A DNA stretch of 64,000 nucleotides from Bacteroidaceae bacterium (GCA_017534535.1 JAFXVZ010000001.1:1-64000), one strand, 5' to 3'. Positions 8,387 to 16,876 are shown, counted from the first letter of the stretch. Notes: generated by a model not told the origin, from the sequence alone. Made by a program: numbers and translations.

Positions 8387-9472
8387 TTAGAATGCTACTT
8401 GAACTTGTGCTTGAAGCCAATTATAATCTTTACCTAACTTATCGCCTAGCAAACAGCGGGTATATTGAAGCTGCATACGACACTTCTTATAAAACCAATA
8501 CTGCAAGCCAATGGTAAGGTTAGTCTGGTCCCAGCCCTCCACCTTTGTATTGCGGTCATAAGTCTCGGCACTTGCCACCAAGTCAAGGGCATCTACCATA
8601 GGAATGCTGGTAGTGATGTATCCACCTCGTGAGCCCACCTTGCCGTCTTCGCCACCCAGCCACTCGGCACGTATTGAAGCTGGGCGAGCCTCCTTATACT
8701 TACTGCCCGTATAGGCCTTCGTTTTATACTCTGCACCCACGCTGTAGCGATTTCGTTTATAATTGTCGCCCACCTGGATATCAGGATTCCAAGCTGCCGT
8801 ACCTACAGCACAGCCTGTACCAAAATAGCCAGATGCGACCAGTCGGAGCCCATCCATAGGACGTACCTCCATCTTGGCAATAAAGTCTTTTTGATTATTC
8901 TGGTCCTTGCGGTTGATACCCTGACCACTCATCAAAGCCAACTCATAGTGCAGTTTGCTTTCCAACAAATCACCATACACCTCGATACCCATATCACGAC
9001 CATAGTTCACACCATTCAGGGGATCGGGACCCTCGCCAGCCAAGTAAAGCACAGCCTGCGAATAGACATCAATCAACTCCAATTGAGTGGGCGACAATGG
9101 ATTCTCCATAGAAAAAGAATGTTTGAACTGACCCAATCGGATAGTCATCTCTTTGCCTTTCGTCACACGAAAGTCAGTATAGAATTCCTGTACCACACTT
9201 GAGAAGTCGTGCATAAACAGAAAAGACCATCTGTCTGTAATGCGTGCCTTTGCCCAAAGCAAGGTACGCTTCAAGTTAAAGGCATTCTGGTCTTTGCCGT
9301 TTGGATTTTGATAACTCCATCCTCCCTGAGCGTATCCATTCAGGGTGATGCGTGAGGTGAAATCCTTCATCCAGTCGGGTTCACCTGATTGTTGCTGAGC
9401 CATTACAGCGATGCTTGTGGTCATCGCCATCGCCAACGCCAGCATCCTCATTTTGCAAGTTTTACCTTTCAT
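8387..9472 (-). CDS. Outer-membrane porin (Porin_O/P-like)
   Basis: A protein of about 361 residues beginning MKGKTCKMRML, with a signal peptide ending near MAQQQ, then a beta-barrel of alternating hydrophobic strands ending in the aromatic QAQVQVAF, as expected for outer-membrane insertion. Segments such as LKRTLLWAKARITDRWSFLF and LGQFKHSFS resemble the OprO/OprP-type porin family. It probably allows passage of small, possibly anionic, solutes; specificity is not determinable. The start at 9472 was chosen because an upstream frame extension to 9526 would overlap the promoter. It is first in an operon with the SSS symporter. Confidence 0.8.
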   Translation of the reverse strand: MKGKTCKMRMLALAMAMTTSIAVMAQQQSGEPDWMKDFTSRITLNGYAQGGWSYQNPNGKDQNAFNLKRTLLWAKARITDRWSFLFMHDFSSVVQEFYTDFRVTKGKEMTIRLGQFKHSFSMENPLSPTQLELIDVYSQAVLYLAGEGPDPLNGVNYGRDMGIEVYGDLLESKLHYELALMSGQGINRKDQNNQKDFIAKMEVRPMDGLRLVASGYFGTGCAVGTAAWNPDIQVGDNYKRNRYSVGAEYKTKAYTGSKYKEARPASIRAEWLGGEDGKVGSRGGYITTSIPMVDALDLVASAETYDRNTKVEGWDQTNLTIGLQYWFYKKCRMQLQYTRCLLGDKLGKDYNWLQAQVQVAF

Positions 9473-9512
9473 TTTGTCATAATTATTGTTCTGTATTCTT
9501 TTCTTGCGCTGG

Positions 9513-9545
9513 CAAAAATAGTACAATTCTATCAGTTAGACAAAA
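9513..9545 (-). promoter_or_regulatory. Promoter of porin-symporter operon
   Basis: Reading the minus strand, TATTTTTG (9513-9520) is the -7 element and TTTTG (9541-9545) the -33 element, 20 bp apart. The porin start codon lies 41 bp downstream of the -7 element. Confidence 0.7.
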
Positions 9546-9722
9546 TTATAGGCAAAAATCTTACGTTTTCCTTAATAATTCATTGTTTTACTACTACTTC
9601 TCAGCCAACGAAACGTAATAGTAAGGGAAAACAAAGATATAAAAGGGGGTTAAGAATAAAGGAATGTAGCTCGTGAATAATTATCGAATATTGTAGTCTT
9701 CTTTTAAGTATCAAGGACAATC

Positions 9723-10058
9723 TCAAATCACTTCAAGATAAAAGCTGAAAGGGCGAAAGCCATCGTTGCAACTAATCATGGCACTCATTGGGTTTTGCAT
9801 CCAGCCATCGTAAAAGTTGCCTTCGCCCCTCGCCAACGACTCCACAAAAGGTTTCATTGACTCCCAAGCAGAAAGGCATAGTCCCTTTGGGCATTGACCA
9901 TCAATGGAAATCCACTGCTGTCCCACCTTAATATCACAGGCATGTTGAATTGGATTTTCGTATTTCGCCATCAAATCAGGATAGATAGTCTGGCGAATGG
10001 CGGTGATACGCACCTGCCTCTTACACAAATCATTATTATTAGTATATTGGTCTGTCAT
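9723..10058 (-). CDS. TIGR04076-family small protein
   Basis: A 111-residue cytosolic protein. The order of motifs (RITAIRQTIYPDLMAKYE at the start, then CDIKVGQQWIS, CPKGLCLSAWESMKPFVESL and a C-terminal ISCNDGFRPFSFYLE) fits the TIGR04076 family, in which the central Cys/Trp region and the DGxRPVxF tail are conserved. Function is unknown. Three cysteines in the middle could bind a metal. It is transcribed divergently from dinB. Confidence 0.75.
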   Translation of the reverse strand: MTDQYTNNNDLCKRQVRITAIRQTIYPDLMAKYENPIQHACDIKVGQQWISIDGQCPKGLCLSAWESMKPFVESLARGEGNFYDGWMQNPMSAMISCNDGFRPFSFYLEVI

Positions 10059-10084
10059 AACCTTTTGTTGCTTAATTCTACGAG

Positions 10085-10092
10085 CAAATATA
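10085..10092 (-). promoter_or_regulatory. -7 element for the TIGR04076 gene
   Basis: The minus strand reads TATATTTG, an exact TAnnTTTG match 26 bp before the start codon. Confidence 0.6.
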
Positions 10093-10114
10093 AGGATTAT
10101 TTCGGAAATATCGC

Positions 10115-10122
10115 TAACTTTG
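10115..10122 (+). promoter_or_regulatory. -7 element directly before dinB
   Basis: TAACTTTG matches the consensus, and its last base is 4 bp before the dinB ATG at 10127. Transcription would start at or next to the start codon. Confidence 0.6.
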
Positions 10123-10126
10123 CCTT

Positions 10127-11203
10127 ATGAAAATCATCCACGTGGATATGGATCAGTTCTATGCGGCTGTGGAACAGCACGATCATCCTGAACTGAAAGG
10201 CAAGCCTATAGCTGTGGGGCACGACGCAGAGCGAGGCGTGGTAGCAACTGCCAGTTATGAGGCTCGTAAATATGGTGTGCATTCTGCTCAGTCCATCCAA
10301 GTGGCGAAGCGACTCTGTCCACAACTGATTATCGTTGAGCCACACTTCCAGCGCTACAAGGAGGTCTCGGCTCAGCTGCATGACATCTTCCACGATTATA
10401 CTGACTTGATAGAGCCTGTCTCACTGGACGAAGCGTTCTTGGATGTAACTGAAAACAAACGTGGTATGGAGTTGGGAGTGGATATTGCCAGAGAAATCAA
10501 ACAGCGTATATTCGATACCACAAGACTAACGGCATCAGCAGGAGTAAGTTACTGCAAATTTCTCGCTAAAATCGCATCTGATTGGCGCAAGCCAAACGGA
10601 CTGACAGTGATTCATCCTGATCGAGCACAGAAGTTCATCGACCAGCTACAAGTGGAGAAGATTTGGGGCATTGGTCCCAAGACTGCCGAAAGGATGCACA
10701 GCATGGGAATCTTCAATGGAGCTGACTTAAGGAAACAATCGTTGAAACATCTTATTGAGGTGTTTGGCAAGATGGGGCAGGTATTCTACAACTTTGCCCG
10801 AGGGATTGACGAACGACCTGTAGTGTCGGAGTGGGAGCGCAAATCTGTTAGCTGTGAACAAACTTTCTCACATGACATTAGCGATTCAATGGCAGCCACT
10901 ATCGAGTTATATCATATGGTACTTGAACTTGAGCGACGCATCAAAAAAAACACATTCGAGGGACATACACTCACCCTGAAAGTGAAGTTCCAAGACTTCC
11001 AGCAAATTACACGTAGCATTACAGTGGAGCAAGTGTTGCGTAGCAAAGACGATATCCTACCTCTCGCCAAACAGCTGTTGCAACAAGTGGAGTTAAGCTC
11101 CCATCCCATCCGTTTGCTAGGATTGGGAGTTTCAAATCAAAGAGGGGAAAACGAAGTACCTATCCATCGCTGGATTCAACTGAAGATTGATTTCGAGTAT
11201 TAA
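10127..11203 (+). CDS. dinB: DNA polymerase IV
   Basis: A 358-residue Y-family polymerase for translesion synthesis. The palm starts at once with IIHVDMDQFYAAVEQ (Asp7 and Asp9), and the second catalytic site VSLDEAFLDVT gives Asp101-Glu102. The steric-gate and finger region SYEARKYGVHSAQS follows at 43-56, the thumb HhH motif VEKIWGIGPKTAERMHSMGI is near 176-195, and a little-finger domain fills 240-345. It is full length for the family, although no beta-clamp motif was clearly identified at the C-terminus. The start is fixed by the conserved N-terminus; a promoter element ends 4 bp upstream, so the mRNA may be leaderless. The stop overlaps the convergent DUF1294 gene by 4 bp. Confidence 0.95.
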   Translation: MKIIHVDMDQFYAAVEQHDHPELKGKPIAVGHDAERGVVATASYEARKYGVHSAQSIQVAKRLCPQLIIVEPHFQRYKEVSAQLHDIFHDYTDLIEPVSLDEAFLDVTENKRGMELGVDIAREIKQRIFDTTRLTASAGVSYCKFLAKIASDWRKPNGLTVIHPDRAQKFIDQLQVEKIWGIGPKTAERMHSMGIFNGADLRKQSLKHLIEVFGKMGQVFYNFARGIDERPVVSEWERKSVSCEQTFSHDISDSMAATIELYHMVLELERRIKKNTFEGHTLTLKVKFQDFQQITRSITVEQVLRSKDDILPLAKQLLQQVELSSHPIRLLGLGVSNQRGENEVPIHRWIQLKIDFEY

Positions 11204-11487
11204 CATACTACCCCATATTTCCAACAATACATGAGTAAAACAACCTGAATAATCAATATCAGGGGGATGCCGTATTTGAATTTTTTATGCTGGGTTTTGT
11301 GGTGCCAAGCTTTCATCCCTAACCAAGCACCAATACTTCCTCCAATGACGGCCAAACACAAAAGCGTAGCTTCAGGTATTCGCCATTTGGAACGTTTAGC
11401 CTTCAATTTGTCGATGCCATAGACAAAGAATGTCACCACATTGATGGCAACGAGATAAAAAACAATAATAAACTGTAAATCTTTCAT
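11200..11487 (-). CDS. DUF1294 membrane protein
   Basis: A 95-residue protein with membrane segments at about 5-23, 41-58 and 72-90. The pattern VYGIDKLKAKRSKWRIPEATL followed by GGSIGAWLGMKAWHHKT is the DUF1294 signature, with its conserved basic loops. Function is unknown. Its ATG overlaps the stop of the TfoX-like gene by 4 bp, so translation is probably coupled, and it ends a three-gene minus-strand operon. Confidence 0.85.
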   Translation of the reverse strand: MKDLQFIIVFYLVAINVVTFFVYGIDKLKAKRSKWRIPEATLLCLAVIGGSIGAWLGMKAWHHKTQHKKFKYGIPLILIIQVVLLMYCWKYGVVC

Positions 11488-11810
11488 TTCTTTTTTTCTT
11501 TTTTGGGCTTAGGTTCAGGCAATTCTTCGTATGTTGCACGCACTAAACGAGAGAGGGTTTCGTGGTCATCTACATCTTCTATATAAAAATAATCTTTAGC
11601 CCCCTCGTAAGGTGGACGTAGGTCAATGGTTCTCAACACAGCACGACCTGCCTCAGTGGGTTTCACATAAAAATGGTCGTCGCAGATGAGACCGAAAATC
11701 TTACCTTTACAGTAGATGCCATAATCGCCAAACATCTTCTTGACGGTAATTTCCCCTGCTCCAGCACATTGGTCGGCTATATATTGAACAAAATCTCGAT
11801 TGCTTGCCAT
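11484..11810 (-). CDS. TfoX/Sxy N-terminal domain protein
   Basis: A 108-residue protein that consists only of the TfoX N-terminal domain: ITVKKMFGDYGIYCKGKIFGLI near 21-42 and DHFYVKPTEAGRAVL after it are characteristic. The lysine-rich tail (PKPKKEKKK) is low-complexity. Stand-alone TfoX-N proteins occur widely outside naturally competent bacteria and their role is unclear; nothing here points to competence genes. It starts 7 bp after the acetyltransferase stop in the same operon. Confidence 0.8.
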   Translation of the reverse strand: MASNRDFVQYIADQCAGAGEITVKKMFGDYGIYCKGKIFGLICDDHFYVKPTEAGRAVLRTIDLRPPYEGAKDYFYIEDVDDHETLSRLVRATYEELPEPKPKKEKKK

Positions 11811-11817
11811 AGAATTT

Positions 11818-12600
11818 TTAGTTAATGGTTAAACGCATTTCTGTGTAATTCGTCTTTTTATCTATGAATCCTAATCGTTTATAAATGCCATAACCTTTGT
11901 CGGTGGCACTGAGGTCAATACAACCTAAGCCTTTAGACTTTGCAAATTCTACAAGATTTCTCAGCAACTTGGTACACAAACCCTTGCCACGATACGCTTG
12001 CTCGGTATAAACGTTCAATACTTCTCCATACAGTCCATTAGAGAGTCGTAGATTAGCAGGCATCTCAATGATTAGTAAATAAACAACGGAAACAATCCTG
12101 CCTTTGTCTTTTGCTACGAAAGCCACCAATCGATTATGCAGATTCCGTTCGAAATATCTTGCCAGTTGTTCTTCAAGGATTGCTTGCTGGTGTTCATCCA
12201 TCGAACCTGCCTCTTCAGCAATAAATGCCATCCGCATGCGTATCAGTTCATCGATATCATCATAATCAGCCATATCAAAAAAATCCTTATACTCCACATG
12301 CGCCCCGAAAGTGCTAACCAAGCCAATATTTTTTAAAGCGGTCTTTTTGTCTAAACCTGGATAGAGAACTAACTCTGCATCATCACACACATACGCCAAA
12401 ATCCCTACATTCGAGTTTATCGCCCACATAGCATGACCACCTGTATATGGGATTGGCCACTCATTACCACAGCCACCATGAAGAATCACATGAATCAAGT
12501 CTTCAAGCACAGCATCGTCTGCCATCTTCAATTGTTGGATTCCATTTCCAGCGTCATCGCCCATGCAAACGCTTTCCCTATGAAATGTTAGCTCTATCAT
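11818..12600 (-). CDS. GNAT acetyltransferase with an extra N-terminal domain
   Basis: A 260-residue protein. Residues about 110-258 form a GNAT acetyltransferase, with the acetyl-CoA loop seen in VYTEQAYRGKGLCTKLLRNL (about 197-216) and the C-terminal YKRLGFIDK. Residues 1-105 are a separate domain of unknown type, with the conserved-looking GGCGNEWPIPYTGGHAMW and many acidic residues. The acetyl acceptor is unknown. It is the first gene of the operon with the TfoX and DUF1294 proteins and is transcribed divergently from the histidine phosphatase. Confidence 0.75.
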   Translation of the reverse strand: MIELTFHRESVCMGDDAGNGIQQLKMADDAVLEDLIHVILHGGCGNEWPIPYTGGHAMWAINSNVGILAYVCDDAELVLYPGLDKKTALKNIGLVSTFGAHVEYKDFFDMADYDDIDELIRMRMAFIAEEAGSMDEHQQAILEEQLARYFERNLHNRLVAFVAKDKGRIVSVVYLLIIEMPANLRLSNGLYGEVLNVYTEQAYRGKGLCTKLLRNLVEFAKSKGLGCIDLSATDKGYGIYKRLGFIDKKTNYTEMRLTIN

Positions 12601-12623
12601 ACAATCTTATTAATATTTTCATG

Positions 12624-12631
12624 CAAAAATA
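12624..12631 (-). promoter_or_regulatory. -7 element of the GNAT operon
   Basis: The minus strand reads TATTTTTG, 23 bp before the GNAT start codon. Confidence 0.6.
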
Positions 12632-12654
12632 GTATATTTGTTTGGAAATCTTTC

Positions 12655-12662
12655 TATATTTG
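12655..12662 (+). promoter_or_regulatory. -7 element of the histidine phosphatase gene
   Basis: TATATTTG lies 25 bp before the ATG at 12688. A second identical octamer at 12633-12640 sits 14 bp upstream and could supply part of the -33 contact or be an alternative promoter. Confidence 0.6.
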
Positions 12663-12687
12663 CACACAATATTTAATAAAAAGCGAT

Positions 12688-13956
12688 ATGAAAAGACATC
12701 TCATTACTTTGTTTGTAACAATCTTGGCTCTGACAGCCTGGGCTCAAGGCAATTCTGCACTCGACCAAATCAAGGCTGACCCTTGGAAAGCATACGGAAA
12801 CGATTATCCTTATGAGCAGAAAGTAAGTAGGTTGACGAAAGCACCTAAAGGTTACAAACCTTTCTATATCAGTCATTATGCCCGCCATGGGTCTCGCTAC
12901 TATTGGAGCGACCAACTCTACAAAGACTTGGATACCTTAATGACCACTGCCCACAACAAGCATCTGTTGACGCAAGAGGGAGAAGCTTTCTACAGCAAAT
13001 TCATGGCAGCCAAGCAGGAGTTGATGACAGGTGTCAGTGAATTGACGCAATTGGGCTGGGAGCAACATCAGTTCATTGCACGCACGATGTACAACAACTT
13101 CCCACAGGTTTTCAAGAAAGGCGGTAATGTGCTCGCCATATCTTCTTTGTCTGGTAGATGCGTCATCAGCATGGCAGCTTTCTGCCAGGAGCTGGTTCAG
13201 TGTAATCCTGCTATTGAAATTCGTGAGCAGTCTTCACGATTTACCCTTGACGGTGTGGTGCCTACCGATAGTCAGAATCCAGTAAAGCACAACTTCCCCA
13301 AACCTAACAAGCCTCGTTATGAGAGCAACCGCGATAAATTCCAGAGCGATAACAGTCTGAGTAAAAAAGTAGTTGAAAGAGTATTTACCAGCACAGAAGG
13401 TTTGCCTGGCAGACCTGAAATGTTGGGGAATAGCCTCATCAGTCTCTATACCACCTTGCCCAGCATCAACCATGTAGGCATGATGGGCAACATTGTTACC
13501 GACCAGGAGATTGTGGATCGTTGGGAAGCATCAAACCTGGGTTCTTACTCTTGGGTATTCGCCGGGCAGTATAACATGATTCCTATTTTGGAGGATATCC
13601 TCAAGAAGGCAGATGCTGCGATTAATGGTAGCAGTGACCGTATCTCTGACCTACGATTTGGACACGATACCTGCATTGGCCCGCTGACGGTGTTGATGGG
13701 CATCAATGGTGCTGATACCGACCCTGAAGACCCATACGAGGTGAAGAATATCTATCAAAATTGGGAGACTTGCAAGGCTTCTAATATACAGTTAGTGTTC
13801 TATCGTGGCAAGAAGGCATCTGATGATATACTCGTAAAGTGCTTGCTGAATGGTGATGAGGCAAAACTGCCAGTGCCCACAGATATGTTCCCATATTATA
13901 AGTGGAGTGATTTCCGCTCATTCTATCAGAATAGGATAAATAGCATTGTTAGGTGA
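12688..13956 (+). CDS. Secreted histidine acid phosphatase (phytase/MINPP-like)
   Basis: A 422-residue exported enzyme with a signal peptide (residues 1-19, ending AWAQ). The branch-2 histidine phosphatase signature HYARHGSR lies at 63-70, with the nucleophilic His67 flanked by Arg66 and Arg70, and the proton-donor motif is GHDT at 325-328 (His326, Asp327). The arrangement fits phytases and MINPP-like enzymes that remove phosphate from inositol phosphates or other phosphomonoesters in the periplasm. The HDT form resembles AppA-type phytases; MINPP enzymes usually carry HAE. It has its own promoter, and a short AT-rich hairpin at 13955-13982 follows the stop. Confidence 0.85.
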   Translation: MKRHLITLFVTILALTAWAQGNSALDQIKADPWKAYGNDYPYEQKVSRLTKAPKGYKPFYISHYARHGSRYYWSDQLYKDLDTLMTTAHNKHLLTQEGEAFYSKFMAAKQELMTGVSELTQLGWEQHQFIARTMYNNFPQVFKKGGNVLAISSLSGRCVISMAAFCQELVQCNPAIEIREQSSRFTLDGVVPTDSQNPVKHNFPKPNKPRYESNRDKFQSDNSLSKKVVERVFTSTEGLPGRPEMLGNSLISLYTTLPSINHVGMMGNIVTDQEIVDRWEASNLGSYSWVFAGQYNMIPILEDILKKADAAINGSSDRISDLRFGHDTCIGPLTVLMGINGADTDPEDPYEVKNIYQNWETCKASNIQLVFYRGKKASDDILVKCLLNGDEAKLPVPTDMFPYYKWSDFRSFYQNRINSIVR

Positions 13957-13998
13957 CAAAAAAACTTTAATTTCTTTTTGTCATTCCAAATAAAGCAG

Positions 13999-14006
13999 TA
14001 CCTTTG
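13999..14006 (+). promoter_or_regulatory. -7 element of tRNA-Thr
   Basis: TACCTTTG, an exact consensus match, is 31 bp before the first base of the tRNA. Confidence 0.65.
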
Positions 14007-14037
14007 CAGTCGCAAAAGCAACGAAAGGCAATGCATC

Positions 14038-14110
14038 GCCACTTTAGCTCAGTCGGTAGAGCAACGCATTCGTAACGCGTAGGTCGCCAGTTCAAGTCTG
14101 GCAAGTGGCT
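14038..14110 (+). tRNA. tRNA-Thr (CGT anticodon)
   Basis: A 73-nt cloverleaf. The acceptor stem pairs GCCACTT (14038-14044) with AAGTGGC (14103-14109), discriminator T at 14110; the CCA is not encoded. The D-arm GCTC/GAGC, the anticodon loop TTCGTAA with anticodon CGT, and the T-arm GCCAG/CTGGC with loop TTCAAGT are all present. The anticodon stem ACGCA/CGCGT has one A-C mismatch next to the loop. Confidence 0.93.
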
Positions 14111-14119
14111 CATGACACC

Positions 14120-14148
14120 AAAGGAGATGCTGGCTAAGCATCTCCTTT
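14120..14148 (+). terminator. Hairpin terminator after tRNA-Thr
   Basis: AAAGGAGATGCT (14120-14131) pairs perfectly over 12 bp with AGCATCTCCTTT (14137-14148) around GGCTA. It begins 10 bp after the tRNA and ends just before the first ATG of the mltG frame. Confidence 0.7.
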
Positions 14149-14164
14149 AATGATTATTAGGCGT

Positions 14165-15202
14165 ATGAAAAAACGTACAACACATATTCTGCTTGGTGCT
14201 TTTCTCGCCCTGCTGCTGATAGCCTGTGCCATCGGTGGTGCTTTTTATTACTATTTTATGGCTCCGCAGTTCTTCCCCCAACAGACGGCATACGTGTATA
14301 TCGACCGTGACGATACGGCTGACTCGGTGTATGTAAAGGTGCAGCAGGTGGGAAACGTGAAGGACTTTCACGGATTCAAGTGGATGAGCGAGTACCGACA
14401 CTATCCTGAAAGCATCCGTACAGGACGTTATGAGATTCGCAACAATGAGAGTGTATATCATGTGTTCAGTCGCATCTGGCGAGGTTATCAGACACCAATG
14501 AACATCACCATCAACAGTGCTCGTACGATGAAGAGACTGGCTGGGCAAGTAGGCAGGCAACTGATGATTGACTCAGTGGAGATTGCTACACTGATGTACG
14601 ATTCTGCCTTCCAAACCAAGATGGGTTATACAAAAGAGACGATGCCTGCATTGTTTATACCCGATACCTACGAGATGTATTGGGATATCTCTGTGGATGA
14701 GTTCTTCGATCGTATGCAGACAGAGCACAGACGTTTCTGGAACACCAGCCGTACGGCAAAAGCCAAAGAAATGGGATTATCAGAGAATGAGGTCGCAACA
14801 CTGGCCTCTATTGTGGAGGAAGAAACTAACAATAACCCGGAGAAACCATCGGTAGCTGGCTTATATTACAACCGCTTGCGTATTGGTATGCCATTACAAG
14901 CTGACCCTACCATCAAATTCGCACTGCAGGAATTTGGCATCCGTCGTATCCTCAACTCCGACTTGAATGTGGAGTCTCCTTACAATACTTACCTGCACAA
15001 GGGTTTACCTCCAGGTCCCATCCGCATTCCTTCGGTGGTGGGCTTAGATGCCGTGTTGAACTACGCCCATCATAACTATCTCTATATGTGTGCCAAGGAA
15101 GATTTTTCGGGCACACACAACTTTGCCGCTACCTATCGCGAGCATCTAAACAATGCGCAGCGTTACTGGGCAGCTTTGAACAAAAGAAAGATCAGCCGAT
15201 GA
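14165..15202 (+). CDS. mltG: Endolytic murein transglycosylase MltG
   Basis: About 345 residues, with an N-terminal membrane anchor (LLGAFLALLLIACAIGGAFYYYF) and a periplasmic YceG/MltG domain that cuts nascent peptidoglycan and helps end glycan synthesis. The catalytic region is VATLASIVEEETNNNPEK, whose Glu-rich ASIVEEE matches the ASIxExE motif, followed by VAGLYYNRLRIGMPLQADPT and the conserved GLPPGPIRIPS. The start MKKRTTH at 14165 was chosen because the earlier in-frame ATG at 14150 directly abuts the tRNA terminator hairpin. Its stop overlaps the nudC start in the sequence ATGA. Confidence 0.92.
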   Translation: MKKRTTHILLGAFLALLLIACAIGGAFYYYFMAPQFFPQQTAYVYIDRDDTADSVYVKVQQVGNVKDFHGFKWMSEYRHYPESIRTGRYEIRNNESVYHVFSRIWRGYQTPMNITINSARTMKRLAGQVGRQLMIDSVEIATLMYDSAFQTKMGYTKETMPALFIPDTYEMYWDISVDEFFDRMQTEHRRFWNTSRTAKAKEMGLSENEVATLASIVEEETNNNPEKPSVAGLYYNRLRIGMPLQADPTIKFALQEFGIRRILNSDLNVESPYNTYLHKGLPPGPIRIPSVVGLDAVLNYAHHNYLYMCAKEDFSGTHNFAATYREHLNNAQRYWAALNKRKISR

Positions 15203-15993
15203 AATGGTTTGTATTCCATAAGGGTCAACTGCTTCTACAGCAGCAAGGCGATGCTTTACGGGTACCAGAGGGCAATGAGCCTCCAGTACCTGTGCCTGAT
15301 GGGCACCAAGTGCATGAGGTGACCATGAATAATGGCACAAAGGTAAAGACATTCGAGATAGAAGACATCGACATTCAACAGTCAACGGTCAACAGTCAAC
15401 GGTCAACGGTCAACAGCCATTGGAAGCTAATTGGTCTTAGGGACTCTTTCAACTACATTCCTTTGGAGGATTATCTTTGTGGAGGCAAGGCAGCGCAGAT
15501 ACTCTACTGGGATAAGCATAGCCGTTATTGTCCTACGTGTGGAGTCCTTACTATCCAAGAAACGCCCATCATGAAGAAATGTCCGCAATGCGGATTGGAG
15601 ATGTATCCACCCATTGCCACCGCTATCATTGTATTGATACAAAAGGGTAATGAAATCCTGTTGGTTCATAACCGAGCTTTCAAGCGTAACTATTACGGAT
15701 TGGTAGCTGGTTTCTTGGAAGCAGGAGAGAGTTTAGAGCAATGTGTAGTTCGCGAAGTGAAAGAGGAAACAGGCCTTACCATCAAGAACCTACAATACTT
15801 TGGCAGTCAGACTTGGCCCTACCCCAGTGGTCTGATGGTGGGCTTTACTGCAGAGTATGAGAGTGGTACCATCAAACTCCAGGAAGATGAACTAAGTGCA
15901 GGCGCTTTCTATAGTAAAGACAACCTGCCGGAGATACCCAAGAAAATGAGTATCGCCCGCAAGTTGATAGACTGGTGGTTGGCTAACCACTAA
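15199..15993 (+). CDS. nudC: NADH pyrophosphatase NudC (Nudix)
   Basis: A 264-residue enzyme that hydrolyses NAD(H) to NMN(H) and AMP and can remove NAD caps from RNA. A zinc ribbon uses Cys111, Cys114, Cys128 and Cys131; the Nudix box GFLEAGESLEQCVVREVKEE starts at 171; the NADH-specific SQPWPFP motif appears as SQTWPYP at 203-209. The N-terminal domain is joined to the rest by residues about 60-73, which are encoded by six copies of a 7-bp DNA repeat. That addition is probably tolerated because it lies in a linker. The gene overlaps mltG by 4 bp and the convergent MBL gene by 3-4 bp. Confidence 0.92.
   Translation: MKWFVFHKGQLLLQQQGDALRVPEGNEPPVPVPDGHQVHEVTMNNGTKVKTFEIEDIDIQQSTVNSQRSTVNSHWKLIGLRDSFNYIPLEDYLCGGKAAQILYWDKHSRYCPTCGVLTIQETPIMKKCPQCGLEMYPPIATAIIVLIQKGNEILLVHNRAFKRNYYGLVAGFLEAGESLEQCVVREVKEETGLTIKNLQYFGSQTWPYPSGLMVGFTAEYESGTIKLQEDELSAGAFYSKDNLPEIPKKMSIARKLIDWWLANH
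15375..15416 (+). repeat. Heptanucleotide array inside nudC
   Basis: Six consecutive 7-bp units, TCAACAG or TCAACGG, total 42 bp and so keep the reading frame (14 codons, QSTVNSQRSTVNS-like). The unit is the complement of the TTGACNA family found between genes elsewhere in the window. Confidence 0.85.
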
Positions 15994-16793
15994 ACAATGG
16001 CTATTCGTTCCAAATCGTAAGGCACGAACACCTGACCATCATAGACCGACTGAGCCTCAGCGGTATAACGTTCTTTACGTGTATCCAACGTCTTATCCTC
16101 CGTGTGATAGAGAATCAGGTTAGGCACATCCAAGGTCTTAGCCAAACGGGCTGCATCCAAAGCGGTGCTGTGGTGCTTCTTATAAGGTTGGAAGCGCTCA
16201 CGGTCAGCATAAAGGCAAAACGCCTCACTCATCATCCAGTCAGCACCCTTGACGTATGGTTCATTTAACTCGCAATAAGGTTCATCGCCTAAGCAAGCCA
16301 ACCGTTTACCGTTAGCAAAGGTAACGGTGAAGCCGAATTGCTTCTCCTTGGTGGAATGGATGTCGAAACACTGCACCTGCATATCGCCAGCTCGGAAGCT
16401 GTCGCCATCGCCAAACTCGCAATACACCACATTGACACCTATCCTATCCACCTGTTTCTGTGGCAGTGTTTGCCTGGCAATATAGTCAATCAAGTCAAGT
16501 ACCTTCTTATGGCTATGTATCTTTAACTGTTGTGGTTTCTGATACTGCAGAGCCATACGCATCAGCCAGATAACGCCTAAGATATGGTCAGTGTGGGCAT
16601 GGGTAATAAAGAGGTCATCGATTTCTTCGCAACCCACGCCAGCCTTCTGCAACTGCGACAGAATGCCATTACCGCCACCAGCATCCACCAACATCATGCT
16701 ACCACTCTCACTACGCACAATGAAGCAGGTGTTGTAGCAGCGAGTCACCATCGCGTTGCCGGTGCCTAAGATTATTATTTCGTTGTTTTTCAT
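15990..16793 (-). CDS. Metallo-beta-lactamase-fold hydrolase (RNase Z-like)
   Basis: A 267-residue cytosolic protein starting MKNNEIIILGTGNAM. The metal-binding motif THAHTDHILG (about 64-73) is the HxHxDH box of the MBL fold, with further ligands in LACLGDEPYC and near the C-terminal LILYHTED. The N-terminal GTGNAMVTRCYNTCFIV pattern resembles ribonuclease Z-like and PhnP-like phosphodiesterases. The substrate is unknown. An upstream in-frame extension to 16829 looks non-coding, so 16793 was used. It converges on nudC, with overlapping stops. Confidence 0.82.
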   Translation of the reverse strand: MKNNEIIILGTGNAMVTRCYNTCFIVRSESGSMMLVDAGGGNGILSQLQKAGVGCEEIDDLFITHAHTDHILGVIWLMRMALQYQKPQQLKIHSHKKVLDLIDYIARQTLPQKQVDRIGVNVVYCEFGDGDSFRAGDMQVQCFDIHSTKEKQFGFTVTFANGKRLACLGDEPYCELNEPYVKGADWMMSEAFCLYADRERFQPYKKHHSTALDAARLAKTLDVPNLILYHTEDKTLDTRKERYTAEAQSVYDGQVFVPYDLERIAIV

Positions 16794-16876
16794 ACAATAA
16801 ATATACACCCTTCTCGGGGTACTCCCCATTTCTACGTGAGGGGAAAGTTTTGGGGTCTTTGTTGGTTTATCTATTC

